Source: Terriglobia bacterium
GTDB lineage: Bacteria; Acidobacteriota; Terriglobia; Terriglobales; Acidobacteriaceae
DNA length: 64,000 bases
Assembly (NCBI GenBank): GCA_020073215.1
Contig: JAIQFO010000025.1
Span: 1 to 64,000, forward strand
Reading direction: 5' to 3'
The position numbers and the translations under genes are program-made. The notes below the pieces were generated by a model. That model made no database searches. It had not been told where the DNA came from and was given only the letters and a program-made list of their open reading frames with translations. Positions 35,206 to 45,480 of the stretch are shown here, piece by piece (within the stretch, counting starts at the first letter, position 1; every line of letters starts with the position of its first letter).

Positions 35206-35853
35206 ATGAAACTGCGCTTCACAAAACTCGCGATCTTCCTGGCCGCACTGATTCCGCTGGAAAGGCTAGTCTGGAAGGCCCTCCACGACGGCTTGGGCGC
35301 CAATCCCATCGAGGTCATCACCCACTCCACCGGCGACTGGACCCTGATCCTCGTCCTCACCACTCTCTCCATCACGCCCCTGCGCCGGATCACGCGCCAA
35401 TATTGGCTGATCGGCGTTCGCCGCATGATCGGGCTATTCGTTTTCTTCTACGCAACCCTGCACTTCCTGACCTACATCTGGCTCGACAAGTTCTTCAACG
35501 TCCATGAGATGGTGAAAGACATTGCCAAGCGTCCCTTCATCACTGTGGGATTCTCCGCCTTCGTCCTCCTCATTCCCCTGGCCCTGACCTCGACCGCCGG
35601 CTCAATTCGCCGCCTCGGCGGCAAAAACTGGCAGCGTCTCCACCGCCTCATCTATGCCACCGGAATCCTGGCCGTGGTGCATTACACCTGGCTGGTGAAA
35701 GCCGACCTCCACAAGCCCATCGAGTACGGCGTAGTGCTAAGCCTCCTGTTCCTCTACCGCGTAGGAGTCTGGGTATCCGAAAAGACGTCCGAAAAAGCAT
35801 CCCAAAAGAGCAAGCCCAACGCCCTCCCCGCCCCGGCCCGAAATCCCCTGTAA
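35206..35853 (+). CDS. msrQ: Haem b membrane subunit of the MsrPQ system
   Basis: MsrQ feeds electrons from the quinone pool or flavin reductase to MsrP. The 215-residue protein has five to six membrane helices of the ferric-reductase-like type. Haem-ligand histidine candidates are in ATLHFLTYIW, LHRLIYATG and VVHYTWLVK. The IGVRRMIGLFVFFYA and LGGKNWQRLHRLIYA segments are family signatures. The ATG at 35206 is set by homology to the N terminus; the in-frame extension upstream is non-coding. It is co-oriented with msrP. Confidence 0.94.
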   Translation: MKLRFTKLAIFLAALIPLERLVWKALHDGLGANPIEVITHSTGDWTLILVLTTLSITPLRRITRQYWLIGVRRMIGLFVFFYATLHFLTYIWLDKFFNVHEMVKDIAKRPFITVGFSAFVLLIPLALTSTAGSIRRLGGKNWQRLHRLIYATGILAVVHYTWLVKADLHKPIEYGVVLSLLFLYRVGVWVSEKTSEKASQKSKPNALPAPARNPL

Positions 35854-35875
35854 AGACGGTAGTGTGGGGAAGGCA

Positions 35876-35930
35876 GTGTGGGGACGGGCACCTCGCCCGT
35901 CCATGCCGAGCGGAGCTCGGCAGCCGCCAG
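35876..35930. repeat. Palindromic repeat, family C, copy
   Basis: Reads GTGTGGGGACGGGC...GCCCGTCC, then CATGCCGAGC...GCTCGGCAGCC. It follows the msrQ stop and may act as a terminator. Confidence 0.78.
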
Positions 35931-36106
35931 TAATCACGGCTCACCGTAACCTGTTCAGAATCAAAACCGCCTTGTAGGCGCTGGGCAGCGCCGTCCCTTC
36001 TTCCCGCGAGCCGACTGCCGAAGCGCTCCCCGCCAATTTCCTTCACCGAAACTTTCTTCTACAATTCGGGTTACGTCATCTCAGCAATTGAAGACAGGAG
36101 TGTCTT

Positions 36107-37618
36107 ATGAATCCCCTAGCGCCCTTCAAGTGTGCCCAGCGTGTCCTCATGGCTCTGGCAGCGATTGCAGGCATCTTCTTGACCGCCGGTTGCGGCACCA
36201 GCGGGGGGCCCATCATCGTCAAAGGCGGCTTCAGCAAAGCCAGCTTGAATGGCTCGTATGCTTTTACCGTGAAGGGTTATGGTCTCAACGTCGGTTCCAG
36301 CACAGCCGCCAATTTCTTCGTCGAGGGTGGAGTGTTCACGGCCGATGGTAACGGAAACATCACGGCGGGTACAGATGACTTTGTTGAAGCGGTGGGAAGC
36401 ACCACCCAGGCTTTTCCGGGTAGTGCCGTGACGGGAGTCTATTCCATCGCCAAAGATGGGACGGGCGACCTGCAGTTCAACTTCAGTGGAGGAGGCGCGG
36501 AGGTCTTTCGAATCACCCTGAGTGATACGAGCCACCTCTACATGGAAGAGGAGGACGGGTTCGGAACCAGCGCGGGTTCGGCGGAACTGCAAGACTCCGC
36601 GCTGCTTTCCACCATTCCCACTGGAACCTTTGTCTTCCGTACCCACGACGTATTTGTGAGCGCCACCATGGGCACCATGGCAATTTCCGCAGGGGCTGTG
36701 AGCGGTTCCTTCCTAATGGTTCAGAACGGAGCGCCAGTCACCGGTTCCATCGGCGCTGGCGGCAGCATGACGGCGCCGGCGGGTGGTCGAGGCACGATCA
36801 CTTACTCAGTGAACGGCCTTACGCACTCGGCCCAGTACTATGTCGTGAGTTCGAGCAAGTTCCTCTTGCTCGACACCACCACGAACATACTTTCCATTGG
36901 CCTGGCCGAACAGCAGAGTGCGACTGCATTCTCGGCCGCCTCGCTCTCCGGTTCCTACGCTTTTGGCAGCAGCGGCGAGACCGCAACGACCTTTGTGAAT
37001 ACGGTGGGAGTCTTCACCACCGATGGCGCCTCACAAGTTACCGCCGCAAATTTTGATTCCGTCCAGGACGGCGCCGTCGCCAGCAACCAAACCGCGACCG
37101 GAACTTACTTGATCGATAATTCGGTTGGCAATGGATCCGGCAGTTTCACAATCGGGGGTCTGGTGCGCGACATCTGGATGGTGAGCCCAACCCGGGCTTA
37201 CTTCATCGCGCTCAACGGGACCAATGTCGAAGATGGCACGCTTGATCAGCAAACTGGCGCCTTCACCAACACCAGCCTCGGCACGCAGGCCGCATTCTTT
37301 ATGGATGGCTTCGACGCAACCGGCGTCGACGCGCTGTTCAAGGACCGCGCAGGGACATTGGTTCCCAGCGGCACGACTTCCCTCGCCACCAACTACGTAG
37401 CCAGCTTCTTCGACATCAACGCGGTGGCTGGCGGCGCCAGCCTCAATAGTTTCTCGGGCAGCTATTCGGTAGCGAGTAACGGCCGGACAACCACTGTGCT
37501 GAACGGCTTTACCAACAATATCGTTCTCTACCTGACAACGAACAGCACGGGCTATCTGCTGCAGGCAGACGCCGGAATCAACATGAGTGGCGCGTTTGCG
37601 GCCCAACCGACACAGTAA
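36107..37618 (+). CDS. Secreted lipoprotein with repeated beta units
   Basis: A 503-residue lipoprotein: hydrophobic signal and lipobox FLTAGC, so Cys29 would be lipidated. The mature chain is Gly/Ser/Thr-rich and beta-prone. At least two units begin alike (SLNGSYAFTVKG-G and SLSGSYAFGSSGE) and run through a VGVFTTDG or GGVFTADG strand and GTYLIDNS or GVYSIAKD. This points to duplicated lipocalin-like or sandwich domains exposed on the surface. Such proteins are common in Acidobacteriota; function unknown. Confidence 0.75.
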   Translation: MNPLAPFKCAQRVLMALAAIAGIFLTAGCGTSGGPIIVKGGFSKASLNGSYAFTVKGYGLNVGSSTAANFFVEGGVFTADGNGNITAGTDDFVEAVGSTTQAFPGSAVTGVYSIAKDGTGDLQFNFSGGGAEVFRITLSDTSHLYMEEEDGFGTSAGSAELQDSALLSTIPTGTFVFRTHDVFVSATMGTMAISAGAVSGSFLMVQNGAPVTGSIGAGGSMTAPAGGRGTITYSVNGLTHSAQYYVVSSSKFLLLDTTTNILSIGLAEQQSATAFSAASLSGSYAFGSSGETATTFVNTVGVFTTDGASQVTAANFDSVQDGAVASNQTATGTYLIDNSVGNGSGSFTIGGLVRDIWMVSPTRAYFIALNGTNVEDGTLDQQTGAFTNTSLGTQAAFFMDGFDATGVDALFKDRAGTLVPSGTTSLATNYVASFFDINAVAGGASLNSFSGSYSVASNGRTTTVLNGFTNNIVLYLTTNSTGYLLQADAGINMSGAFAAQPTQ

Positions 37619-37784
37619 GGAACCGGCCGGAAATGACAAGTGGCTAGTGACCATCCTCCGTGCGCCCCCGTTTACCCTGTGGTTCAAGGTTTTCGTTGGT
37701 GCTGAATCAGAGTTTCACAAGGAGTTGGATCACATTAGAGATGATGGCGGCCGGACGGGGACGCCCGGCCCTCCACAGACTGAC

Positions 37785-40718
37785 TTACTTAATCGCTTCC
37801 GCCGCGATTCGCTCCGTAACAAACGCCTCGATCACGTCGCCGACTTTAATGTCGCCGTAGTTTGAGATGGAGATACCGCATTCCATCCCGCTGGTAACTT
37901 GCGAGGCATCGTCTTTAAAGCGCCTCAGCGATGCAACTTTGCCTTTGAACACGACCACGTTGTCGCGCAGCAACCGCACTTCGGAATCGCGTTTGACCAG
38001 TCCATCGCTCACGCGGCACCCCGCGATCGTTCCGACCTTCGGAATGCGGAACGTCTCCAGCACCTCGGCGCGTCCCTGGTAGGTTTCTTTGATCGTTGGC
38101 TCAAGCAGCCCGGTCATGGCGCGCTTGATCTCATCCTGCAGTTCGTAAATGATCGAGTGCAGACGGATGTCGACTTTTTCCTGATCGGCCAGTTCCTGCG
38201 CTTTGCGCTCCGGACGCACGTTAAATCCAATGATGATGGCATTCGACGCCGAAGCCAGCAGCACATCGGTTTCGGTGATCGCGCCAATGCCCGAGCGCAG
38301 CAACTTCAGCCGTACTTTGTCGTTCGACAGCCGGCCGATCAAGTCGCCCAGAACTTCGACCGAGCCCTGCACGTCGGCCTTGAGGATGACGTTCAGTTCC
38401 TTCATGCCCGCCGTCTTCAACTGCTCGGCCAGGCCTTCGAGCGAGACGCGTGAACTCTTGGCGAGCGCCGCTTCGCGTGCTTTCTGCTCGCGGTATTCCG
38501 AGATGTCGCGGGCCTTCTCGCGGTCGGTGACCACCACAAACTGATCGCCCGCCTGCGGCAGCCCTTCCAATCCGATAATTTCCACTGGGGTCGCGGGCGG
38601 CGCTTCCTTCAGCGCCTTGCCGCGATCGTCGAACATGGCGCGAACTTTTCCGTAGACGTTGCCGACCACGAAGTTGTCGCCCGCGTGCAGCGTGCCGTTC
38701 TGCACCAGAATCGTGCCCACCGGGCCGCGTCCGCGATCCAGCTTCGCTTCGAGCACTAACCCGCTCGCCGCGCGTCCCGGAGTCGCCTTCAATTCCTGCA
38801 GGTCAGCCGTCAGCAGAATCATTTCCATCAGCAGATTGAGGTTCGTCTTCTGCTTTGCGGAAACGTCGACGAATACGGTTTTGCCGCCCCATTCCTCCGG
38901 GACCAGGCCGCGATCGGCGAGCTGTTTCTTGACCCGTTCGGGCAGTGCGCCGGGCTTGTCGATCTTGTTGACCGCGACGATGATGGGGACTTCCGCAGCG
39001 TGGGCGTGGTCGATCGCTTCAATGGTCTGCGGCATCACGCCGTCATCGGCCGCGGTGACGAGCACCACAATGTCGGTGGCTTTGGCTCCGCGCGAACGCA
39101 TGCGCGTGAACGCTTCGTGGCCCGGCGTGTCGAGGAAGACGATCTCGCGCCCGTAGGCGGGAGACGCTTCATCGGTGATCGAAACCTTGTAGGCGCCGAT
39201 ATGCTGCGTGATGCCGCCCGCTTCGCCGCCAGCGACATTGGTCGAGCGGATGGAGTCGAGCAGCGTCGTTTTGCCGTGGTCCACGTGCCCCATGATGGTG
39301 ACCACCGGTGGCCGCGGCACCGCTTCCGTGCCTTCTTCGCTGCTCTCAGTGGCTTCGGCCGTATCTTTCGCCGCTTGTTCTTCGAAGGTGATGACTTCGG
39401 TGTCGGCTCCGAAGAAGCGCGCCATTTCGCTGGCCAGTTCGGCGTCGAGGGTTTGGTTGATGGTCGCGAACACGCCCCGCACCACCAGGCGTGCGATGAC
39501 ATCCTTGGCGCGAATGCCCAGCTTCTCGGCCAGGTCCTTCACCGAGATTCCTTCGGTAATCGTGATGTTGCGCGTGATCGGCGCCGGCTCGTTGCTGATG
39601 GTCATGCGCGGCGGAGGAACATAGCCCTTCATCGGGCCTTCCTTCACGCCTCGTGGCACATACCTCTGTCCCGGTCGCCGCGACGGACCTCCAGGACGAG
39701 CTCCCGGACGCGACGGTCCCGGCGGCGCCATTCCCGCTCCCGGACCTACACCAAGCGGTCGCGATCCGGCAGGCGCGACGCGCGTCGGATGCATCGGCCG
39801 CCGCTCTCCAGGACGCAGCGGCGGGCGCGGTTGTCCCGGTGCGGATGGCCGCGCCGTACGCTGAAAAATAGGCTGCCCCGGAACCGGCCGTCCCGGAGTC
39901 GACCGCGGTGGCGCTCCCGGCACCGGCAGAGGCGCCTTGTATACCGGGCGCGGGCCCGTCTGCGGCATGATCATTCGCGGCGGCGGCGCGACCGGAGCCG
40001 CGGGCTTCGCGGGTGCCGAAGCTTGTATCTGCGCAGCGCTACTAGCCGCCGGAGGCTGTGCCGCTGGCGGAGGACTGCCGGCCGGCGGGGCGGGAGGCGG
40101 AGCCGTAACTCGTGGCGGAACCGCGATCGCGGGTGGTGCAGCGGGCGCACTTGCAGAGGCAGCCGGTGGGGCTGCGGCGGGTGGGGTCGGGGGAACTTTG
40201 GGTGGAATCACGACCACCGTCGGCGGGCGATAAGTAGCAGCTACCGAAGCCGGCGTCACCAGCTTCGGGGTCGGCGGTGCAGGCGCGGGAGCTTCGCTCG
40301 CGGGCTTCGACGGCGCGGCCTTCCGCGTCACTGGAGCCGCCGGGGCTCCTGCCTTTGCTTCCACCGCCGGCGGAGCAGCCGGCGCCTTGGCTGCCGGACG
40401 CGCCGTAGGATGCTCAGCGGCTTCCTTTTGCTGGGTGATGGCGCGCAGCACATCTCCGGGCCGCGAAATATGCGAGAGGTCGATCTTGGTCTTAATCTCG
40501 TCTTCGCCGCGAGCAGCCCGCGTGGCCTTCGCCGAACTCGACGCCGCCGCTTCGGATCGGCCGCGGAGATGTTTCCGCACCAGTTCCGCTTCGTGATCTT
40601 CCAGGGAACTGGAGTGCGTCTTCTTCTCCGTGACGCCCACCGTGGTCAGCACGTCAAGAATTTCCTTGCTCTTGACTTCCAGCTCACGGGCCAGATCGTT
40701 GATTCGAATCTTACTCAT
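37785..40718 (-). CDS. infB: Translation initiation factor IF-2
   Basis: IF-2 delivers fMet-tRNA to the 30S ribosome. The 977-residue form has the N-terminal IF2-N helix ([22 protein letters not shown]), then a long Ala/Pro-rich linker (about residues 60-390, hardly conserved). The GTPase has G1 GHVDHGKTT (about residue 480), DTPGHEAF and NKIDKPG. C-terminal beta barrels end in [19 protein letters not shown]. The 5' 80 codons of the linker create long antisense frames that are not genes. It is downstream of nusA and rimP, the classic operon, separated from nusA by 188 bases without a gene. Confidence 0.97.
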   Translation of the reverse strand: MSKIRINDLARELEVKSKEILDVLTTVGVTEKKTHSSSLEDHEAELVRKHLRGRSEAAASSSAKATRAARGEDEIKTKIDLSHISRPGDVLRAITQQKEAAEHPTARPAAKAPAAPPAVEAKAGAPAAPVTRKAAPSKPASEAPAPAPPTPKLVTPASVAATYRPPTVVVIPPKVPPTPPAAAPPAASASAPAAPPAIAVPPRVTAPPPAPPAGSPPPAAQPPAASSAAQIQASAPAKPAAPVAPPPRMIMPQTGPRPVYKAPLPVPGAPPRSTPGRPVPGQPIFQRTARPSAPGQPRPPLRPGERRPMHPTRVAPAGSRPLGVGPGAGMAPPGPSRPGARPGGPSRRPGQRYVPRGVKEGPMKGYVPPPRMTISNEPAPITRNITITEGISVKDLAEKLGIRAKDVIARLVVRGVFATINQTLDAELASEMARFFGADTEVITFEEQAAKDTAEATESSEEGTEAVPRPPVVTIMGHVDHGKTTLLDSIRSTNVAGGEAGGITQHIGAYKVSITDEASPAYGREIVFLDTPGHEAFTRMRSRGAKATDIVVLVTAADDGVMPQTIEAIDHAHAAEVPIIVAVNKIDKPGALPERVKKQLADRGLVPEEWGGKTVFVDVSAKQKTNLNLLMEMILLTADLQELKATPGRAASGLVLEAKLDRGRGPVGTILVQNGTLHAGDNFVVGNVYGKVRAMFDDRGKALKEAPPATPVEIIGLEGLPQAGDQFVVVTDREKARDISEYREQKAREAALAKSSRVSLEGLAEQLKTAGMKELNVILKADVQGSVEVLGDLIGRLSNDKVRLKLLRSGIGAITETDVLLASASNAIIIGFNVRPERKAQELADQEKVDIRLHSIIYELQDEIKRAMTGLLEPTIKETYQGRAEVLETFRIPKVGTIAGCRVSDGLVKRDSEVRLLRDNVVVFKGKVASLRRFKDDASQVTSGMECGISISNYGDIKVGDVIEAFVTERIAAEAIK

Positions 40719-40906
40719 CCGCCGTCGTTTCCTGTTCTTGCGCCACTACTGTCGCGCGTCTAAAGGTCGCATGTCGTCGTATGTCTAGGCTCGCATATCT
40801 AACCTCACGAATTCCGTGCGTCGTCTCTACTTCTTGCTGGCTTTCGCATGAACGAGGTCCGCGCGTTCGGTCCGGATCGAACGCCGGACTCGCCACCCTC
40901 CCAGGT

Positions 40907-42415
40907 TCAGCTCTGCTTGTCTTCCGCGGCTTCGTCGGTCGCAGACTTGGCGTCCTCTTCTGCTGGCGCCTTTTCGGTGGGGTCCGTCTCAGAGGGCGCC
41001 GTTTCGGAGGCCAATGTCTCCGCTTCTATCCCGCCCTCTGCCGGCGATTCCTCGCTGATTTCCGTTTCGGAGACGGCCGCTTCGGTGGCGCCTTCTCCGG
41101 TCGTTTCCGGCTCCGCGGCGGCTACAGCCTCGCCGCCATCCACACTGGCGAAATAATTATTGACCGCGATACTGATTTTTTCCACCGTTTTCGGGCCAAT
41201 GCCTTCAATCGCTTCCAGTTGCTCCGGCGTCATGTCGGCCAGCGATTCCACCGTGTTCACGCCCGCCGCCTTCAGTTTTTCGACCAGGCCCTCACCCAGT
41301 CCCGTTACCAACTCCAGCGGAGTTACGGTCTGGGTGACCAGCGCCGACATCTGCTGCTCCACTTCCTGCCGCTTTTCTTCCTCGCTCTTGATGTCGATCT
41401 TCCAGCCCAGCAGTTTGGCCGCCAGCCGAACGTTCTGCCCCTTTTTCCCGATCGCCAGCGACAGTTGCGTGTCGTCGACAACGACCTCCAGATGTTTGTC
41501 CGCCGCATCGACAACCGTGACGCGGCTCACCTTCGCCGGCTGCAGGGCCTTCTCGGCGAAAGTAACCGGGTCTTCGTGAAATTCGATGATGTCGATCTTC
41601 TCTCCGCGCAACTCGCGAATGATCGACTGCACCCGCATCCCCTTCATGCCCACACAGGCGCCAACCGCGTCCACGTCCTTGTCTTTCGACAACACCGCGA
41701 TCTTCGTGCGCTCGCCCGCTTCCCGCGCGATCGCCCGGATTACCACGGTGCCGTCGTAAATTTCCGGCACTTCCGTCTGGAACAGATGCTGGACTAATTC
41801 CGGCGCAGAGCGCGAAGCGATCACGCCCGGACCTTTCACCGCTCTTTCCACCCGCACGATCACGACCCGAATCCGTTCTCCCACCGCGAACGACTCCAGC
41901 CGCGACTGCTCTTTGCGTCCCATGCGCGCTTCGGCCTTGCCGATATCGAGAATCACATCCGGACCCTCGATCCGCTTCACGGTCGCATTCACGATCTCGT
42001 TCACATGCCCGATATATTCGTTGTAAACCGTGTCGCGTTCCGCCTCGCGCACTTTCTGAAATATGACTTGCTTCGCCAGTTGCGCCGCGATTCGTCCCAA
42101 AATCCCTTCCGTTACTTTCGGGATCAGCAACTCGCCGCCCGCTTCCGCCGCCGGATCGAGCTTTCGCGCCTGCTCCACCGTCACCTGCAGATTCGGATCT
42201 TCTACCTGCTCCGGAGCCTCGACAATCGACTTCACCGCATAGGCATTGATCTTGCCGCTCTCTTTATCGAGCACCGCGCGCAGGTTTTCCTGCGTCTTGT
42301 AGTACTTGCGCGTGGCCACCACAATGGCGTCCTCGACCGCGCTGACCACAATCTGCGGATCAATGCCTTTCTCCCGGCTGACCCCTTCGATGATGTTGTA
42401 GAGCTCACTAGCCAT
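40907..42415 (-). CDS. nusA: Transcription termination/antitermination factor NusA
   Basis: NusA binds RNA polymerase and nascent RNA. The 502-residue protein has the N-terminal domain (ALDKESGKINAYAVKSIVE is part of it), the S1 domain (GHVNEIVNATVKRIEGPDVILDIGKAEA), and KH1-KH2 (VGACVGMKGMRVQSIIREL, LSLAIGKKGQNVRLAAKLLGW). Two helix-hairpin-helix-like units follow (LVEKLKAAGVNTVESLADMTPE, LEAIEGIGPKTVEKI). A strongly acidic tail of about 75 residues ends it. No Shine-Dalgarno is seen; a palindromic spacer abuts the start. The gene follows rimP by 83 bases. Confidence 0.96.
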   Translation of the reverse strand: MASELYNIIEGVSREKGIDPQIVVSAVEDAIVVATRKYYKTQENLRAVLDKESGKINAYAVKSIVEAPEQVEDPNLQVTVEQARKLDPAAEAGGELLIPKVTEGILGRIAAQLAKQVIFQKVREAERDTVYNEYIGHVNEIVNATVKRIEGPDVILDIGKAEARMGRKEQSRLESFAVGERIRVVIVRVERAVKGPGVIASRSAPELVQHLFQTEVPEIYDGTVVIRAIAREAGERTKIAVLSKDKDVDAVGACVGMKGMRVQSIIRELRGEKIDIIEFHEDPVTFAEKALQPAKVSRVTVVDAADKHLEVVVDDTQLSLAIGKKGQNVRLAAKLLGWKIDIKSEEEKRQEVEQQMSALVTQTVTPLELVTGLGEGLVEKLKAAGVNTVESLADMTPEQLEAIEGIGPKTVEKISIAVNNYFASVDGGEAVAAAEPETTGEGATEAAVSETEISEESPAEGGIEAETLASETAPSETDPTEKAPAEEDAKSATDEAAEDKQS

Positions 42416-42420
42416 AAAGT

Positions 42421-42498
42421 CAGTTCTCGGTTGCCAGTATCCAGTTGCCAGTTCTCCGATTCGCCAAGTACCGGCAACTGGACGCTGGCAACTGGCAA
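42421..42498. repeat. Palindromic repeat, family D (CCAGTTGCCAGT), inside the rimP-nusA operon
   Basis: TTGCCAGTATCCAGTTGCCAGT and its partner ACTGG-GCTGGCAACTGGCAAC form a hairpin of about 70 bases that fills the whole rimP-nusA gap and ends four bases from the nusA start. Shorter relatives are near 44380 and 53036. Confidence 0.8.
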
Positions 42499-43029
42499 CT
42501 ATATTTCCGGTACCAAATTCGCCTTCTCTACGTTCCCTAACTCAATCTCAACCTTCGTCGCCGCGCCCTCTTTCGGTCGCATCTTCTTCTGATTCTTGCG
42601 CGCCGCGCTCAGATCCAGAAGCAGCCGTCCGTTCTCGAAGCTTTCCAGCTTCCCTTCAAAATGCCGGTTATCGTTCACCGGCTCTCGCGTTGTCAACTTC
42701 ACGCGGCATCCGCGAAAGCGCTCAAAATCTGCCGCCTTCGTCAGCTTGCGATCCAGTCCCGGAGATGAAACTTCCAGTACATACGATCCACCGGGCACCG
42801 CATCCTCAACGTCGATGATCGTCCCAAACTCGCGGCTGAAATTCGCGCAATCCTCGTGCGTCACGCCATCCGGACGATGCGCTGCCGGAGCCGCTCCCGG
42901 CCGATCAATAAAGACGCGCACCATGCGGTGCTTACCCGCTCCGCAAACCTCCACTTCGACCACTTCCAGCCCGCTCGAGCCTGCCACCCGCTCGGCAATC
43001 TGCCGGACCTTATCAAGATCAAGAGCCAT
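42499..43029 (-). CDS. rimP: Ribosome maturation factor RimP
   Basis: RimP assists 30S subunit assembly. The 176-residue protein has the N-terminal domain VRQIAERVAGSSGLEVVEVEV and the junction SREFGTIIDVEDAVPGGSYVLEVSSPGLDR, which is diagnostic. The C-terminal SH3-like barrel is RGCRVKLTTREP, with the final strand VEIELGNVEKANLVPE. The start at 43029 fits the family; 27 upstream codons are not conserved. First gene of rimP-nusA-infB. Confidence 0.95.
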   Translation of the reverse strand: MALDLDKVRQIAERVAGSSGLEVVEVEVCGAGKHRMVRVFIDRPGAAPAAHRPDGVTHEDCANFSREFGTIIDVEDAVPGGSYVLEVSSPGLDRKLTKAADFERFRGCRVKLTTREPVNDNRHFEGKLESFENGRLLLDLSAARKNQKKMRPKEGAATKVEIELGNVEKANLVPEI

Positions 43030-43360
43030 GTTTTCAGCAATTTGCGTCCGAATCGCCGAGCCAACTATTTCCGCAAATCGGCCCCAACTAAAAAGTGGGC
43101 TTTCGCCCACTGGTGTGCTTCGACAATCCTGGCACTACGACACAACAGTTTTCATCGCTAACTATACGCCGCCCACTTGGAAAACACAAACGCTCGCGTA
43201 CGGACGCCCGCTGTCCAAGCCGAGCGAACCGGGGTGGAGAAGCTCGGCAGCCGCCGAGGCAGTCAGTCGTCGCGGGACGATCCGGACTTCCAACTGGTAG
43301 TTACGGAAGTATCTGAAGTAACCTTGCCGCCGCCTTGCTCATCCTCCAAACTTCTTCTGA

Positions 43361-43852
43361 ATGCAGTTTTCCCGCACCCATCTCGCCATCGCCATAGGCT
43401 CCGCGAGCCTGCTGGTGCTGGTGTTTCTCTTCTATCTGAACTGGCTCAGCAACCAGGGGCCGGTTCTGTCGCGCTCCGAGGAACTCGACCCGCTCACGAA
43501 GATGCCGATCAGCATCACCATGAATCCGTTCCGCGATCGCACCATCGAACGCACCGCCAACGGTTTTATTTCGGAGATGCGCGACGGCAATTGCCGCAAA
43601 CTGCTCGCGCAGTGGGAAAAAGATTACCGCAGGAAGCGCGCCGCCTTTCTTTGCACCTCCGAAGCCCAACATCCGCTGATTTCGTGGAACCTGGTGCAAT
43701 GGGAAGACGCGCCGCCGCTCGTGATTCTGTACTACAAAGGCAAGCGTTACAGCAGTCCCAGCCAGGATGCAACCTACAAGGATCTTTTCTCAGTGACCGA
43801 AGAAAAGGGAGATTCCGGCTGGACGGTTACGAAGTACGACGCGTTTTACTGA
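43361..43852 (+). CDS. Hypothetical protein with one membrane anchor
   Basis: A 163-residue protein: N-terminal helix (about 8-29, LAIAIGSASLLVLVFLFYLNW), then a periplasmic domain of about 130 residues with FRDRTIERTANGFISEMRDGN and a C-terminal beta region VILYYKGKRYSSPSQ and GWTVTKYDAFY. Two cysteines (GNCRK, FLCTS). The pattern suggests a substrate-binding or nuclear-transport-factor-like fold, but no family was identified. Starts with ATG at 43361 after the divergent repeat-rich spacer. Confidence 0.7.
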   Translation: MQFSRTHLAIAIGSASLLVLVFLFYLNWLSNQGPVLSRSEELDPLTKMPISITMNPFRDRTIERTANGFISEMRDGNCRKLLAQWEKDYRRKRAAFLCTSEAQHPLISWNLVQWEDAPPLVILYYKGKRYSSPSQDATYKDLFSVTEEKGDSGWTVTKYDAFY

Positions 43853-43926
43853 TATCTCTGCTGCAAGAATCGCCGACCAAGCTTCCCGGTTCCCTCAACC
43901 CCTCGACGAACTTCTTCGCCGATGCA

Positions 43927-44202
43927 TTACTTCGTGATGTGGTGAGCAGCCGTTTCTTTCGCCAGCAGCCTCACGGCCTGCACATCGCCAGATCTGGCTT
44001 CCTGGGCGGTCTTAACCTGAGTCTCCGTCACTTCCTGCAGGGTTTGGGCAGCGGCACTGATCTGCACCGTGTCGGTGGGCCGTGATTGTGGTGCGGCCGC
44101 GCGCTGCGGTGGTCTCGGTGCAGGCGCTGGTTGGCGCGCTTCTGACGACTGAGCTGCAGCCTGGGCTTGGGCTTGCGTGGTAGGACTTACTGGATTGACC
44201 AT
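43927..44202 (-). CDS. Small hypothetical protein, Ala/Gln/Pro-rich
   Basis: A 91-residue protein with a low-complexity N half (TTQAQAQAAAQSSEARQ) and a conserved-looking C half (RPTDTVQISAAAQTLQEVTET). The DTVQISAAA core is reminiscent of FlgM-like or flagellar-associated small proteins, but the match is short and no flagellar gene is nearby. The start at 44202 avoids a non-coding extension. Function unknown. Confidence 0.5.
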   Translation of the reverse strand: MVNPVSPTTQAQAQAAAQSSEARQPAPAPRPPQRAAAPQSRPTDTVQISAAAQTLQEVTETQVKTAQEARSGDVQAVRLLAKETAAHHITK

Positions 44203-44407
44203 CTGTGAGATCCCCCCTACACGGTTCCATCGGCACCAAAGTCTATAGACTTTAGCTTTGAGAGCAGAGCAGTCCGGATGGCCCAAACGACTCAGCATAA
44301 GTAACCACCTATTGATTACCGGGGTCTGCCTTGAGGGGTTACTCGGCGTACTCGGCGTCTCGGCGGTGAAACGCTTTAACTGACAGCTGATAACGGAGAG
44401 CTGACCG

Positions 44408-45397
44408 CTACCCGCCGATATGCACCATCGTCCGCGAGGCCGGCACAAATCCCGGCTCCCCGATGTGGTGCCGTTCTTCTTTCTTCTCCACTGCTTTCAC
44501 GATGAACTCTGTGAGCTTCTGGTCGGCCGCGCCGCGCCGCATCAACTCGTGCAGGTCGTGATCCCACGCGGAAAATAGACACGTGCGGAGCTTGCCGTCC
44601 GATGTAATGCGGATCCGGCTGCAGTGCCCGCAGAACGGATGCGACACTGGTGCGATGATTCCAATCTCGCCCAAGCCATCGGAGAAGCGGTATCGCCGCG
44701 CCGTCTCACTGCGCTCGTGCGCCATCTCCTCCAGCGGCAGATACTCTGCCATGCGGGAAACGATCTCATCGAGGCGCACTACGATCTCCGGCGTCCACAC
44801 GCGGTCTTCTTCGAGCGGCATGAATTCGATGAAGCGCACCACCACCCGCTCCTCCCGCGCGAACATCCCAAACGGAATGATCTGATCTTCATTGAAGCCG
44901 CGCAGCAGCACGCAATTGATCTTCACCGGATCGAGACCCGCCCGCCGTGACGCGCGCACTCCCGCCAGCACACTCTCGTATCCATTCGGCACGCGCGTGA
45001 TGCGCGCAAAGCGCTCCGGATCCACAGCATCCATGCTGACGGTCACGCGGTCGAGACCGGCGTCTTTCAGCGGCTGCGCGATCTCCGCCAGCAAGTGGCC
45101 GTTCGTGGTCACTGCGATCTCGGGCTTTTTCCCGTCCAGAGTGCGCAACTTGGCGAGGTCGCGTACGAACTCCACAATGCCCTTGCGCAGCAGGGGTTCG
45201 CCGCCGGTGAGGCGGATTTTTGTGATCCCGAGCCCCACCAGGATCCGCGCCATCCGCAGATAGTCTTCAAATGGAAGCTCGGCATACGCCGCGCCGTTGG
45301 TCCCCGTCCGGCAGTACACACACCGGTAGTTGCAGCGGTCGGTGATCGAGATCCGCAGATCGTGGATCGGGCGTCCGAAATTGTCAGAAAGCGGCAT
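44408..45397 (-). CDS. moaA: GTP 3',8-cyclase
   Basis: MoaA is the radical-SAM enzyme of the first step of molybdopterin synthesis. The 329-residue protein has the N-terminal cluster motif CNYRCVYC, the SAM-binding LTGGEPLLR, and the second cluster in FCGHCSRIRIT with a further cysteine in LRTCLF. It ends in the conserved Gly-Gly that reaches the active site. The start codon lies in the repeated TAAATGC units of the next element, and no Shine-Dalgarno is visible. It would serve the cofactor of MsrP. Confidence 0.95.
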   Translation of the reverse strand: MPLSDNFGRPIHDLRISITDRCNYRCVYCRTGTNGAAYAELPFEDYLRMARILVGLGITKIRLTGGEPLLRKGIVEFVRDLAKLRTLDGKKPEIAVTTNGHLLAEIAQPLKDAGLDRVTVSMDAVDPERFARITRVPNGYESVLAGVRASRRAGLDPVKINCVLLRGFNEDQIIPFGMFAREERVVVRFIEFMPLEEDRVWTPEIVVRLDEIVSRMAEYLPLEEMAHERSETARRYRFSDGLGEIGIIAPVSHPFCGHCSRIRITSDGKLRTCLFSAWDHDLHELMRRGAADQKLTEFIVKAVEKKEERHHIGEPGFVPASRTMVHIGG

Positions 45398-45480
45398 TTA
45401 GCATTTAGCACTTAGCATTTAGCTTTCGCACCGCACCGAGCCGGTCTGGCTAAGTGCTAAACGCTAAGTGCTAAATGCTT
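45394..45480. repeat. Inverted repeat of TTAGCATTTAGCACTTAGC units upstream of moaA
   Basis: Several TAGCATTTAGCACTTAGC-type units on the left are mirrored by GCTAAGTGCTAAACGCTAAGTGC on the right around a central AGCCGGTCTGGC. The element runs into the moaA start codon. Confidence 0.75.

Noticed and set aside
39000..40763. 587-residue frame antisense to infB
   Set aside because: It mirrors the Ala/Pro-rich IF-2 linker and is Arg-rich low-complexity sequence; the sense strand is plainly infB.
40719..40906. YlxR gene between nusA and infB
   Set aside because: No frame carries the RxCxxC-type start of YlxR; the gap has no gene.
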